From contig JAFSDJ010000067.1 in the NCBI GenBank assembly GCA_017436305.1, positions 1 to 43,209 of the forward strand: DNA of 43,209 nucleotides. Reading direction: 5' to 3'. The stretch comes from Lachnospiraceae bacterium (GTDB taxonomy: Bacteria > Bacillota > Clostridia > Lachnospirales > Lachnospiraceae). The position numbers were made by a program, and so were the translations under genes. This document shows positions 7,995 to 15,458 of this stretch, piece after piece (position 1 is the stretch's first letter; each line of letters starts with the position of its first letter). The notes under the pieces were generated by a model. It was not told the origin of the DNA. It did no database searches and was given only the letters and a program-made list of their open reading frames with translations.

Positions 7995-8007
7995 TATTTA
8001 TATACAG
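7986..8007. promoter_or_regulatory. Candidate operator for the cassette's GntR repressor
   Basis: CTGTATATA (7986-7994) and TATATACAG (7999-8007) form a perfect 9 bp dyad with a 4-base centre, covering the promoter -10 box. GntR/YtrA-family repressors bind AT-rich dyads of about this size upstream of their own ABC operons. A repressor gene of this family lies in the same cassette (9721-10101), so autoregulation is a natural reading. Binding itself is inferred. Confidence 0.7.
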
Positions 8008-8096
8008 TTAATACACAATAAAAATTAAGAACAATAGAACAAGGCGTAGCTTAACCTACCTCTTATTTCATTTACCACAAAAGGAGACCACCCATC

Positions 8097-8951
8097 ATGC
8101 TAACAGTACAAAACGTAAGTAAAACTCTAGGAAACTTCCAGATAAAGGACATATCCTTCCAACTTCCAAAAGGCTACATCATGGGCTTAGTTGGGCCTAA
8201 TGGAGCCGGAAAAACCAGTTTGTTTCATCTTATTATGGGACTATACGAAATGGACCAGGGGCAAATTACTATAAATGATTTTGACATTACAAAGGAAGAG
8301 GCACTTGCCAAAAATGACATTGGTTTTGTTTTTACAGAAGAGCTGTTTACAGGGAATTTGTCATTAATAGAAAATGCCGGAATGTACGGAAAATATTATT
8401 CAGATTATAAAGAGGAGCTTTTCTTAAAATATTGTGAAACCTTTCATTTAGATGCAAATAAAAAGCTGAAAAAACATTCCAAAGGCGAAAAACTGAAATT
8501 TCAATTTGCCTTTGCCCTGTCCCATCAGCCTAAATTGCTTTTATTGGATGAACCAACTGCCAACTTTGACCCGGATTTTAGGGAAATTTTTTTTAAAATT
8601 CTTGTACAGTTTGTAAAGGATGGAGAACATAGTGTGATTTTATCCACCCATCTTACCAAAGATTTAGACAGACTGGCAGATTATGTAACATTTATTAATC
8701 ATGGAAAAGTAGTTTTCAGTCTGGATAAAGAAACCATGGGGCAGAGGTACCGACTTGTAACTGGTGAAGCATACAAAATTAATTTAATCAATAAAGAGTT
8801 GGTTTTACACAAGGAGAACGGAAAATATTCTTCTAAAGCTTTAGTGAAGCATACAAGGTGGAGTGAATATGACAAGGAACTTTTAGTAGAAATTCCAACC
8901 ATAGAGGATATTATGTATTTTATCGTGAAGGGAGAGAAAAAACATGCTTAA
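8097..8951 (+). CDS. ABC transporter ATP-binding protein (first of two)
   Basis: This is the ATP-hydrolysing subunit of an ABC exporter. The 284 residues include Walker A GPNGAGKT (33-40), a non-standard signature SKGEK (128-132, usually LSGGQ), Walker B LLLLDEPT (147-154) with the catalytic Glu, and the switch His in STHLTKD (185). A C-terminal extension of about 80 residues follows the nucleotide-binding domain. The degenerate signature with retained Walker motifs resembles YtrB/BcrA-type ATPases found with GntR regulators. AAAGGAGA lies before the ATG. It overlaps the membrane-protein gene by 8 bp. Substrate is unknown; cassettes of this kind often respond to cell-envelope antibiotics or bacteriocins, which is family knowledge and not shown here. 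Confidence 0.9.
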   Translation: MLTVQNVSKTLGNFQIKDISFQLPKGYIMGLVGPNGAGKTSLFHLIMGLYEMDQGQITINDFDITKEEALAKNDIGFVFTEELFTGNLSLIENAGMYGKYYSDYKEELFLKYCETFHLDANKKLKKHSKGEKLKFQFAFALSHQPKLLLLDEPTANFDPDFREIFFKILVQFVKDGEHSVILSTHLTKDLDRLADYVTFINHGKVVFSLDKETMGQRYRLVTGEAYKINLINKELVLHKENGKYSSKALVKHTRWSEYDKELLVEIPTIEDIMYFIVKGEKKHA

Positions 8952-9633
8952 AATGGTTGTTTCAGATTATATACAAAGCTGGAAAAGCGCATGGAAAAAT
9001 CTGGCAAAAGAAGGCTGGTTTGGTTACTTGTATTTCATTGCGTTTCCACTGGTGACGGATATGAAGGCCAGGCAGTCAATGGTATACCTATGCGCTGTAA
9101 TTCCCATGGTTCTTGGCATTTTACTTTCCAGATTATATCCAAACAGAATACATAAAACCTTGTTTCTTTGTCCTATGTCAAAAGAAGACAGAATTACTTA
9201 TTTCAAAACCGCTTTCAGGTTTCGGGTAAGTTTGCCGCTTATATTATTTTTGGTTGTAAATTCGGTACTTTTTATAAAGGACTACATCTCGCCATTGTAT
9301 CTGATAATAGAGTTTATTATTTTGTTTCTTTATGTAGTTTCCGTAAATATTTATTGGTGCTACTGGTCTACAGATGGAAAACGTAATATTTATTCAGAAA
9401 AAAATCATTTGTCAGGTACTTTTTTTATTTGGGATTTGTTTTCGTTAATAGGAGTTTTTAATATGGTAATTATAACGCCAATGTTAGTTTCTTCCCGGTT
9501 TGATTATATTATTGTGGGAATTTGTCTGGGATTACAGTTTTTTGTATTTTTTAAGCTGGTAACCCGTTATTATAAAAAAGTTATGGACTTATCTGTTAAT
9601 TATGAAGCCGGCTACGGAAAGAAAGATAAATAA
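8944..9633 (+). CDS. ABC transporter membrane subunit
   Basis: The protein has 229 residues, about six hydrophobic segments and no recognised catalytic motif. The amphipathic N-terminal stretch is followed by membrane segments at roughly 47-61, 96-111, 116-139, 158-176 and 180-202. Its start codon overlaps the end of the ATPase gene by 8 bp, so the two are probably translationally coupled and form a transporter. A short cytoplasmic motif, PMSKEDRITYFKTAFRFRVSL, is echoed in the small membrane protein at 10819-11280 (PVRKEDIWKVRAEYLKEF), suggesting that the two membrane proteins are distant paralogues. The transported substrate cannot be inferred. Confidence 0.8.
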   Translation: MLKMVVSDYIQSWKSAWKNLAKEGWFGYLYFIAFPLVTDMKARQSMVYLCAVIPMVLGILLSRLYPNRIHKTLFLCPMSKEDRITYFKTAFRFRVSLPLILFLVVNSVLFIKDYISPLYLIIEFIILFLYVVSVNIYWCYWSTDGKRNIYSEKNHLSGTFFIWDLFSLIGVFNMVIITPMLVSSRFDYIIVGICLGLQFFVFFKLVTRYYKKVMDLSVNYEAGYGKKDK

Positions 9634-9720
9634 ATTTTTCTAAAGAAAAATGGTGCAGGAGTGTTCCGGCAAAAGTATTGTAGAAATAGTGAAATCATAC
9701 AGAAAATACCGGAGGAAAAC

Positions 9721-10101
9721 ATGAAAATTGTAATTAGAACCCAGGGAACTATGGCAATCTATGAGCAGATTGTCAATCAATTAAAAAATGAAATTGTGAC
9801 CGGAAATCTAACAGCAGGAGAGGCACTTCCGTCCATCCGGGCACTTGCCAGTGAATTGGAAGTCAGTGTCATCACTACCAAAAGAGCCTATGAAGAACTT
9901 GAAAAAGAAGGTCTTATTCGTTCAGTAGCAGGTAAAGGTTTTTATGTATGTGAATATAATAAAACCTACTTAAAAGAAAAACAGATCATGATGTTAGAAA
10001 AAAGGCTCACAGAAGTGTTGTCAGACTGCAAAAAAGCAGGACTTTCCAAGGAGGACATAAAAGATATGGTGGAAACTTTATATGAGGAAGAAAGGATGTG
10101 A
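9721..10101 (+). CDS. GntR-family (YtrA-like) transcriptional regulator
   Basis: The N-terminal winged helix-turn-helix is clear: IYEQIVNQLKNEIVTGNL, then LPSIRALASELEVSVIT and the wing GLIRSVAGKGFYV. The short C-terminal part, about 45 residues with MMLEKRLTEVLSDCKKAGLS, lacks the large ligand domain of other GntR classes. That is typical of the YtrA subgroup, which represses ABC transporter operons. An upstream in-frame GTG at 9661 would add 20 residues, but GGAGGA at 9711-9716 directly before the ATG at 9721 decides the start, giving 126 residues. It lies between the two ATPase genes and probably binds the dyad at 7986-8007. Confidence 0.9.
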   Translation: MKIVIRTQGTMAIYEQIVNQLKNEIVTGNLTAGEALPSIRALASELEVSVITTKRAYEELEKEGLIRSVAGKGFYVCEYNKTYLKEKQIMMLEKRLTEVLSDCKKAGLSKEDIKDMVETLYEEERM

Positions 10102-10105
10102 GAAA

Positions 10106-10750
10106 ATGCTGCTTTCATGCAATCATGTAACTGGAACAAAAAAAGGATTTGCTTTAAATGATGTAACATTTTCTTTGGAAGCAGGCTTCATAATGGTTCT
10201 GGCAGGGGAAAACGGTGCAGGAAAGACTACACTTTTTAAAACCATTTTGGATAAAAAGAAACAATATACCGGAGAAATCTATTTAGATGGAAAAGAAATT
10301 TTCATAGACCATGAAAAAACTTTAAGCCGGATTGGGTTTGTTTCAGAGGAAAATATTTTTTTTAAGCAGTATTCGGCACTTGAAAATGCAAATCTGCTTT
10401 CGGTGTTTTATGAAAATTGGGACGGCATGGAATTTTTAAACAGTATGAAAAAAATGGGATTATCCGCCCACAAAATTGTGGGAAAAATGTCCAGAGGCGA
10501 GCTTATGAAGTTTCAGATGGCATTTGCCATGGCATATAAGCCAAAGCTTTATTTACTAGATGAAGCCACTGCCGGAATGGACCCGGTATTTCGCAAGGAT
10601 TTTTATAAGATTTTAAGAAGTATTATTGCAGAGGAGAAAGCCTCCATTATTATGACAAGCCATATTCAGGATGAATTGGAATTTCAGGCAGATTATTCCG
10701 GTATTATGAAAGAGGGAAGACTAGTACAGTTTAAAGAAAATATTGTTTAA
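10106..10750 (+). CDS. ABC transporter ATP-binding protein (second of two)
   Basis: This ATPase of 214 residues is shorter than the first and lacks its C-terminal extension. It shows Walker A GENGAGKT (34-41), an altered signature SRGEL (129-133), Walker B LLDEATAG (150-157, with Ala where Pro is usual) and the switch region MTSHIQDE (His186). I chose the ATG at 10106 because it starts just after the regulator's stop codon and has AAAGGA 9 nt upstream; an ATG at 10082 would overlap the regulator. The two ATPases share the odd signature form, so they may heterodimerise or serve two different membrane subunits. Confidence 0.88.
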   Translation: MLLSCNHVTGTKKGFALNDVTFSLEAGFIMVLAGENGAGKTTLFKTILDKKKQYTGEIYLDGKEIFIDHEKTLSRIGFVSEENIFFKQYSALENANLLSVFYENWDGMEFLNSMKKMGLSAHKIVGKMSRGELMKFQMAFAMAYKPKLYLLDEATAGMDPVFRKDFYKILRSIIAEEKASIIMTSHIQDELEFQADYSGIMKEGRLVQFKENIV

Positions 10751-10818
10751 ATAAGATAATAAATAAGTTTACATAACAAATTTGAGTACAAGTTTACAGA
10801 AACATTAGGAGGCAATAG

Positions 10819-11280
10819 ATGGAACAAGTAAAAAAATTTGATGCACTATACAAAAAGCAGGAAAGCTACAATTTCCTCATGTTTAGCATAGGAAAATATA
10901 TATTTCTTGTAGCAGGGTTATTTTTAACGTTAATGACTTTTGTAGAAGGTGAAATATATATGGCAGTCTATGCCTTTGTTTGTCTTGGCTGGAGCGTGAT
11001 TTTACATTTAAGACCATATTTGATAGTATTTGAAAACGGAAAGCAAATAAACATCTATAAAATGCTTAAATGGATGCCTGTTAGAAAAGAAGACATTTGG
11101 AAAGTAAGAGCGGAATATTTAAAAGAATTTATGAGAAAGATTTCTATAGTAGTTGTTATAGAGCAGATTATAGTAGTATTGTTTTCCGGTTCATTTGCAT
11201 TTTTTAATACACTTTATGTCATAGGAGTTTTAGTAGTTGTCTGGTTATCCGGAATTATCTGTATTGTATTCCCAAGCTAA
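10819..11280 (+). CDS. Small membrane protein, probable ABC cassette subunit
   Basis: I do not recognise the family. The 153 residues show hydrophobic segments at about 28-45, 50-66, 112-127 and 131-150, with a cytoplasmic stretch between (LKWMPVRKEDIWKVRAEYLK) that resembles one in the membrane subunit at 8944-9633. It lies 68 bp after the second ATPase, has an AGGAGGC ribosome binding site, and no terminator separates the genes. The simplest reading is a reduced membrane partner for the second ATPase. It ends abruptly in the last hydrophobic segment (IICIVFPS), so C-terminal truncation of a longer permease is possible. Confidence 0.65.
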   Translation: MEQVKKFDALYKKQESYNFLMFSIGKYIFLVAGLFLTLMTFVEGEIYMAVYAFVCLGWSVILHLRPYLIVFENGKQINIYKMLKWMPVRKEDIWKVRAEYLKEFMRKISIVVVIEQIIVVLFSGSFAFFNTLYVIGVLVVVWLSGIICIVFPS

Positions 11281-11289
11281 AGTCAACAT

Positions 11290-11440
11290 TACTGTTCACT
11301 TGGTTACCGGTAACAAACCAAACAAAAGCCGGGCGAAAATTTTCAAAAGGATATTTACGAATTAAAAGAGGAATGATATGATAGAACATGCTCCACAGTA
11401 AATATGGGAAAGAAATGGTTAATGGCATCTGTGAACAGTA
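11290..11440. repeat. Non-coding block bounded by 10-bp inverted repeats, with an internal palindrome
   Basis: TACTGTTCAC (11290-11299) and GTGAACAGTA (11431-11440) are perfect reverse complements 131 bp apart. Between them is the 12-bp palindrome GTTACCGGTAAC (11303-11314). Nothing coding is evident. This may be a remnant of a small mobile repeat, or a coincidence of short words in AT-rich DNA. Confidence 0.35.
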
Positions 11441-11496
11441 GCAGGAAAATACGTTGTGGTAAATTTCATAGAACTTGTTAAATTGAGGAAAAGACA

Positions 11497-12024
11497 ATGG
11501 AGAAAAGCAAAAAATTAGTTGTGGTAATAAATGGAAAAGGTGGGGTTGGAAAAGATACCTTATGTGAAAGCATAAATACAAAATATAAAATCTTTAATGT
11601 ATCTGCCATAACCCCTATTAAGGAAATTGCGAAAGAAAATGGCTGGAACGGGGAAAAAGACAATAAATCCAGAAAGTTTTTAGCAGATTTAAAAAAAGTT
11701 TTTACAGAATATAACGATTTACCAACCAAATATCTGTTAGAACAGTACGAGGATTTTCTAAAAAGTGACAACCAGGTAATGTTTGTACACATAAGAGAGG
11801 CCGCAGAAATTCAGAAATTCGTAAATGCCACCCATAAAAGCTGTGTAGCTCTTCTTATTTACAATGAAAAAGTAAACAATCAGGTTTACGGAAATGAGTC
11901 TGATGACCAGGTAGATCAATATGATTACGACTATAGATACAACAACTCAGCCCCATTAGAGCAGTCAAAGGCAGAGTTTTTAGCCTTCTTTGACCAAATC
12001 TGGGAAAACCATAATTCTAAATAA
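11497..12024 (+). CDS. P-loop nucleoside/nucleotide kinase-like protein
   Basis: The N-terminus VVVINGKGGVGKDTLCESI holds a Walker A motif (GKGGVGKDT, residues 13-21), in the arrangement seen in deoxynucleotide monophosphate kinases and related small-molecule kinases. Later landmarks are VMFVHIREAAEI (about 98-109), in the position where such kinases bind substrate, and an Asp/Tyr-rich acidic stretch near the C-terminus (SDDQVDQYDYDYRYNN, about 131-146) in place of the usual lid region. Length is 175. The start is supported by GAGGAAAAG just upstream of the ATG. It stands alone between the ABC cassette and a convergent small gene. The substrate is unknown; phage-derived dNMP kinases have similar layouts, but no phage genes surround it. 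Confidence 0.65.
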   Translation: MEKSKKLVVVINGKGGVGKDTLCESINTKYKIFNVSAITPIKEIAKENGWNGEKDNKSRKFLADLKKVFTEYNDLPTKYLLEQYEDFLKSDNQVMFVHIREAAEIQKFVNATHKSCVALLIYNEKVNNQVYGNESDDQVDQYDYDYRYNNSAPLEQSKAEFLAFFDQIWENHNSK

Positions 12025-12039
12025 TTTGTTTGTATTATA

Positions 12040-12071
12040 AAAGGACACGTTGTTACATAAACGTGTCCTTT
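12040..12071. terminator. Hairpin between convergent genes
   Basis: AAAGGACACGT (12040-12050) pairs with ACGTGTCCTTT (12061-12071) around a 10-base loop. The right arm lies inside the last codons of the reverse gene. T-runs on either side are short (TTTTATAATAC reading left on the reverse strand), so it is a modest bidirectional terminator. Confidence 0.6.
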
Positions 12072-12280
12072 AATTGTCCAATCAAAGCAATATCTTCACT
12101 GGTTAATTTTAAATTAGATTGAAAAGTCTTCCCCTCCGGAGTAGTTACTGTAAACTCATAAACACATCCTTCGCAAGCCCCATTCTCTCCAACTGCTTTT
12201 AAAAACAGCGGAAACTTCGGATGATTCTTAACAAATGTATCCCAAGCTCCTTTTAACTGTAATAATTTCATTGGATTCAT
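12053..12280 (-). CDS. Small conserved-looking protein of unknown function
   Basis: The gene encodes 75 residues on the reverse strand. It has its own strong promoter (12345-12373) and a GAGGT ribosome binding site before the ATG. The protein is compact and soluble: a helix-like start (MKLLQLKGAWDTFVKNHP), a Cys pair CEGC (36 and 39) leading into a beta-like section (YEFTVTTPEGKTFQSNLKLT), then a short C-terminal helix (SEDIALIGQLKDTF). Its shape and expression signals argue that it is real. No function can be assigned; the two cysteines alone do not make a zinc site. Confidence 0.7.
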   Translation of the reverse strand: MNPMKLLQLKGAWDTFVKNHPKFPLFLKAVGENGACEGCVYEFTVTTPEGKTFQSNLKLTSEDIALIGQLKDTFM

Positions 12281-12344
12281 AAAAGTACCTCTTTTCCTAA
12301 TTTTTTCCTAAGCCCTATTAGCTTTTTGGTTATCAATATATCTC

Positions 12345-12373
12345 ATTCTATTTCCAACCCCAAACCCTGTCAA
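12345..12373 (-). promoter_or_regulatory. Promoter of the small reverse-strand gene
   Basis: Read on the reverse strand, TTGACA (12373-12368) and TAGAAT (12350-12345) are separated by 17 bp, about 65 bp upstream of the start codon. Confidence 0.75.
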
Positions 12374-12433
12374 TGATAAACATGTAATAAATCAATTAAA
12401 ATTTTATTAAAATTCCCATGAAAAACCCCCATA

Positions 12434-12462
12434 TTGCCAATTCCCACAAAAAGAATTATACT
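12434..12462 (+). promoter_or_regulatory. Promoter of the trkA gene
   Basis: TTGCCA (12434-12439) and TATACT (12457-12462) are 17 bp apart. Transcription from about 12469 rules out an in-frame upstream start at 12434 and supports the ATG at 12518. Confidence 0.75.
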
Positions 12463-12517
12463 ATACCCATATTTAAACAAAACATTAGAAAGGAAAGGGA
12501 AATTCCGTAAAAATATT

Positions 12518-13876
12518 ATGCAAATAATTATTGTAGGCTGCGGTAACGTAGGAGACACTATTACAGAGCAATTAAGCAAAGAAGGACATAACATTTCCGT
12601 AATTGATACAGATGCCGCAAAGGTACAACAGACATCGGACAAGTACGATGTTTTAGGCATTGTTGGAAATGGTGCCAGTTTTACCAAGCAGATGGAAGCA
12701 GGCATTGAAAAAGCAGATTTACTGATTGCGGTAACCGGCAAAGATGAGTTAAATCTTTTATGTTGTGTGATAGCAAAAAAGGCAGGAAATAATTGCAATA
12801 CAATAGCCAGAGTCAGAAACCCTGTATACAGCAGGGAAATTCAATATATTAGAGAAGAAATGGGACTTTCCATGATTATTAACCCGGAGTTAGCAGCCGC
12901 CATGGAGGTTGGAAGACTTGTGAAATTTCCATCTGCCATAGAAATTGATTCCTTTGCAAAAGGGAAAGTGGAGCTTTTAGGATTCCGGGTAGCAAAGGAT
13001 AGCATTTTATGCAATGGAACCTTAAAGGATGTTGCGGTAAAATACAACCGTGATGTATTAGTATGTATGGTAGAAAGAGGAGACCAGGTCATTATCCCGG
13101 ATGGTAATTTTGTCATTCAGGAAAATGATATTGTATCGGTAGTAGCTTCTTCTAAAAACGCTATGGCATTTTTTAAGAAACTTGGTATATTCACAGGAAA
13201 AGCTAAAAGCGTTATGATCATTGGTGGTGGTGAGACTACTTTCTATTTGGCAGGCTACCTTTTAAACATGGGCATTAGTGTAAAAATTATAGAAAAAGAT
13301 AAAAGACGCTGTGAAGAATTGGCGGAGCTTTTGCCAAAAGCAATGATTATTTGCGGAGATGGAACTGACAGGACTCTTCTTATGGAAGAAGGTCTGAAAA
13401 CTACCGAAGCATTTATTGCATGGACCAGCTTCGATGAAGAAAATATTATGCTTTCTTTATTTGCAAAAAGAGTTTCTGATGCAAAGCTCATTACAAAGGT
13501 TCATCGGATTTCTTATGATGAGATTATAGCAGAATTGGATTTGGGAAGCATTATGTATCCAAAACATATTACGGCAGAAAGCATAATCCGCTATGTAAGG
13601 GCAATGCAAAATTCCATTGGAAGCAATGTGGAAACTTTGTACCGACTTTGCGATAACCGTGTAGAAGCCTTGGAATTTAAAGTAAATGAACATTCAAAGG
13701 TAGTAGATGTGCCTTTGCAGGAGCTTAATCTAAAAAGCAATCTGCTAATATGCGCAATCCAGCACAAAGGGAAAATTATTACACCTGGCGGACAGGATAA
13801 AATTTCTATTGGGGATACGGTAATTGTAGTAACCACCAATACAGGGCTGGATGATATTCGGGATATTCTGAAATGA
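12518..13876 (+). CDS. trkA: Trk potassium uptake system, NAD-binding regulatory subunit TrkA
   Basis: This peripheral membrane protein gates TrkH/KtrB-type potassium channels in response to nucleotides. The 452 residues consist of two tandem RCK units. Each has a Rossmann fold, MQIIIVGCGNVGDTITEQL at the start and SVMIIGGGETTFYLAGYLL near residue 230, followed by a C-terminal RCK_C domain. The second ends in HKGKIITPGGQDKISIGDTVIVV. The conserved acidic residue ending the second strand is present (VIDTD and KIIEKD). The nearest purine-rich stretch (AGGAAAGG) is about 17 nt upstream of the ATG, farther than usual, but the protein begins exactly at the family's first strand. trkH follows after 98 bp. 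Confidence 0.93.
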   Translation: MQIIIVGCGNVGDTITEQLSKEGHNISVIDTDAAKVQQTSDKYDVLGIVGNGASFTKQMEAGIEKADLLIAVTGKDELNLLCCVIAKKAGNNCNTIARVRNPVYSREIQYIREEMGLSMIINPELAAAMEVGRLVKFPSAIEIDSFAKGKVELLGFRVAKDSILCNGTLKDVAVKYNRDVLVCMVERGDQVIIPDGNFVIQENDIVSVVASSKNAMAFFKKLGIFTGKAKSVMIIGGGETTFYLAGYLLNMGISVKIIEKDKRRCEELAELLPKAMIICGDGTDRTLLMEEGLKTTEAFIAWTSFDEENIMLSLFAKRVSDAKLITKVHRISYDEIIAELDLGSIMYPKHITAESIIRYVRAMQNSIGSNVETLYRLCDNRVEALEFKVNEHSKVVDVPLQELNLKSNLLICAIQHKGKIITPGGQDKISIGDTVIVVTTNTGLDDIRDILK

Positions 13877-13974
13877 TAGAATACATTATCTGTAGCAGTA
13901 TGCAGGTTTCCATTCACACATCACCCTGTAGATATTGGGAAAATATAAAAGATTATTAGGATAATAGAGGAAAA

Positions 13975-15417
13975 ATGAATCGTTCAATTATTCGCTATAT
14001 TTTAGCAAGTGTTTTAGAATTTGAGGCATTGTTTTTATTACTGCCTTGTATCATTGCAATTATTTATAAAGAAGAAAGTTTCTTTGCATTTTTCATAGTG
14101 GCAGTTATCTGTTTTGGGTTAGGATGGCTTGGTAAGTTAAAAAAACCTAATATGGAGCAGTTTTATGCCAGAGAAGGCTTTGTAGCAGTTTCCTTAAGCT
14201 GGATTGTTTTAAGTATTATGGGGGCATTGCCATTTACCTTAAGTGGTGAAATTCCATCCTATGTGGATGCCCTATTTGAAACCATATCCGGTTTTACTAC
14301 AACCGGTTCCAGTGTACTGTCAGATATAGAAGCATTGTCGCACAGTGCTTTATTCTGGCGAAGCTTTACTCATTGGATTGGTGGTATGGGAGTGCTTGTA
14401 TTCATTCTGACAATTTTACCTTTGGCTGGTGGCTATAATATGTACCTTATGCGTGCAGAGTCTACCGGAGCAAATGTAAGTAAATTTGTACCAAGAGTGA
14501 AGGAATCAGCCAGAATTTTATACAAAATATACTTGGCAATTACTATAATTGTAGTGATTTGTCTGCTAATTGCAGGGATGCCATTATTTGATTCTCTCCT
14601 GTTAGCCTTTGGTACAGTAGGAACCGGTGGATTTGGTATTTTAAACGACAGTGTAGCTTCCTATTCAGTAGCAGTACAGGCAATACTTACCATATTTATG
14701 ATAGCCTGTGGTATTAACTTTAATGTGTATTATCTGTTGCTTGATAAAAAGCCAAAGGAAGCATTAAAATGCGAGGAAATGCGTTGGTATCTGCTTATAA
14801 TAGCCGCTTCTACAGCTATTATTACTTTTCAGGTGAGAGGAGATTTTGGCTCTATATTTGAAGCAATTCACCATGTACTGTTTCAAGTTGCATCCATTAT
14901 ATCAAGTACCGGATTTGGCACAGTAGATTTTGATAAATGGCCCGCTTTGTCCCGGTCTGTTTTAGTACTGATTATGTTTATTGGTGCCTGCGCCGGAAGT
15001 ACCGGTGGTGGTATGAAGGTTTCCAGAATTGTAGTACTTTGTAAGACGATTAAAAAAGAACTTTCCTACATTATACATCCAAGAATTATAAAGGGGATTC
15101 GCTTTGAAGGTAGCGTAGTGGCAAAAGAAACATTAAAATCCATTCAGGTTTACTTAACAACTGTAGTGGTAGTATTTGTTATATCGGTTATGCTTATTTC
15201 AATAGAAAATTATGATTTGGTTACTAATTTTACAGCTGTTTCCACCACCTTAAATAATATTGGTCCGGGACTTTCACGTGTTGGTCCTACATGTAATTTT
15301 GGGTTCTTTTCAGATTTTTCAAAGATTGTTTTAATGATTGATATGTTAATTGGAAGGCTTGAACTGTTCCCCATGCTTGTATTGATAGCCCCATCTACAT
15401 GGAGGAGAAATGGATAA
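13975..15417 (+). CDS. trkH: Trk/Ktr potassium uptake system, membrane subunit
   Basis: This is the pore-forming subunit of potassium uptake. The 480 residues contain four M1-P-M2 repeats. Selectivity-filter-like glycines are visible in ETISGFTTTGSSVL, FGTVGTGGFGI, SIISSTGFGTVDF and STTLNNIGPGL. The long loop HWIGGMGVLVFILTILPLAGG and the cytoplasmic CAGSTGGGMKVSR motif are family hallmarks. The gene follows trkA with a leader-less gap and GAGGAAAA before the ATG. Its C-terminus, LELFPMLVLIAPSTWRRNG, is typical. A strong terminator follows directly. Confidence 0.94.
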   Translation: MNRSIIRYILASVLEFEALFLLLPCIIAIIYKEESFFAFFIVAVICFGLGWLGKLKKPNMEQFYAREGFVAVSLSWIVLSIMGALPFTLSGEIPSYVDALFETISGFTTTGSSVLSDIEALSHSALFWRSFTHWIGGMGVLVFILTILPLAGGYNMYLMRAESTGANVSKFVPRVKESARILYKIYLAITIIVVICLLIAGMPLFDSLLLAFGTVGTGGFGILNDSVASYSVAVQAILTIFMIACGINFNVYYLLLDKKPKEALKCEEMRWYLLIIAASTAIITFQVRGDFGSIFEAIHHVLFQVASIISSTGFGTVDFDKWPALSRSVLVLIMFIGACAGSTGGGMKVSRIVVLCKTIKKELSYIIHPRIIKGIRFEGSVVAKETLKSIQVYLTTVVVVFVISVMLISIENYDLVTNFTAVSTTLNNIGPGLSRVGPTCNFGFFSDFSKIVLMIDMLIGRLELFPMLVLIAPSTWRRNG

Positions 15418-15427
15418 AAATACCAAA

Positions 15428-15458
15428 AATAAAAAAGAGCTTTGAGCTCTTTTTTATT
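15428..15458. terminator. Bidirectional intrinsic terminator
   Basis: A perfect 14-bp stem (15428-15441 with 15445-15458), core AAAGAGCT/AGCTCTTT, has a 3-base loop. A/T runs form the base of the stem, and the arrangement works for trkH on the forward strand and for the reverse-strand binding protein, whose stop codon lies within the right arm. Confidence 0.85.

Noticed and set aside
11378-11401. Seven-codon open frame behind GAGGAAT, possible leader peptide
   Set aside because: Too short to support, with no terminator or repeated codon pattern downstream to suggest attenuation.
11497-12024. ParA/MinD-type ATPase, suggested by GKGGVGK
   Set aside because: The Walker motif continues GKDT and not GKST with the deviant lysine, the length is only 175, and the rest lacks ParA motifs; a small kinase fits better.
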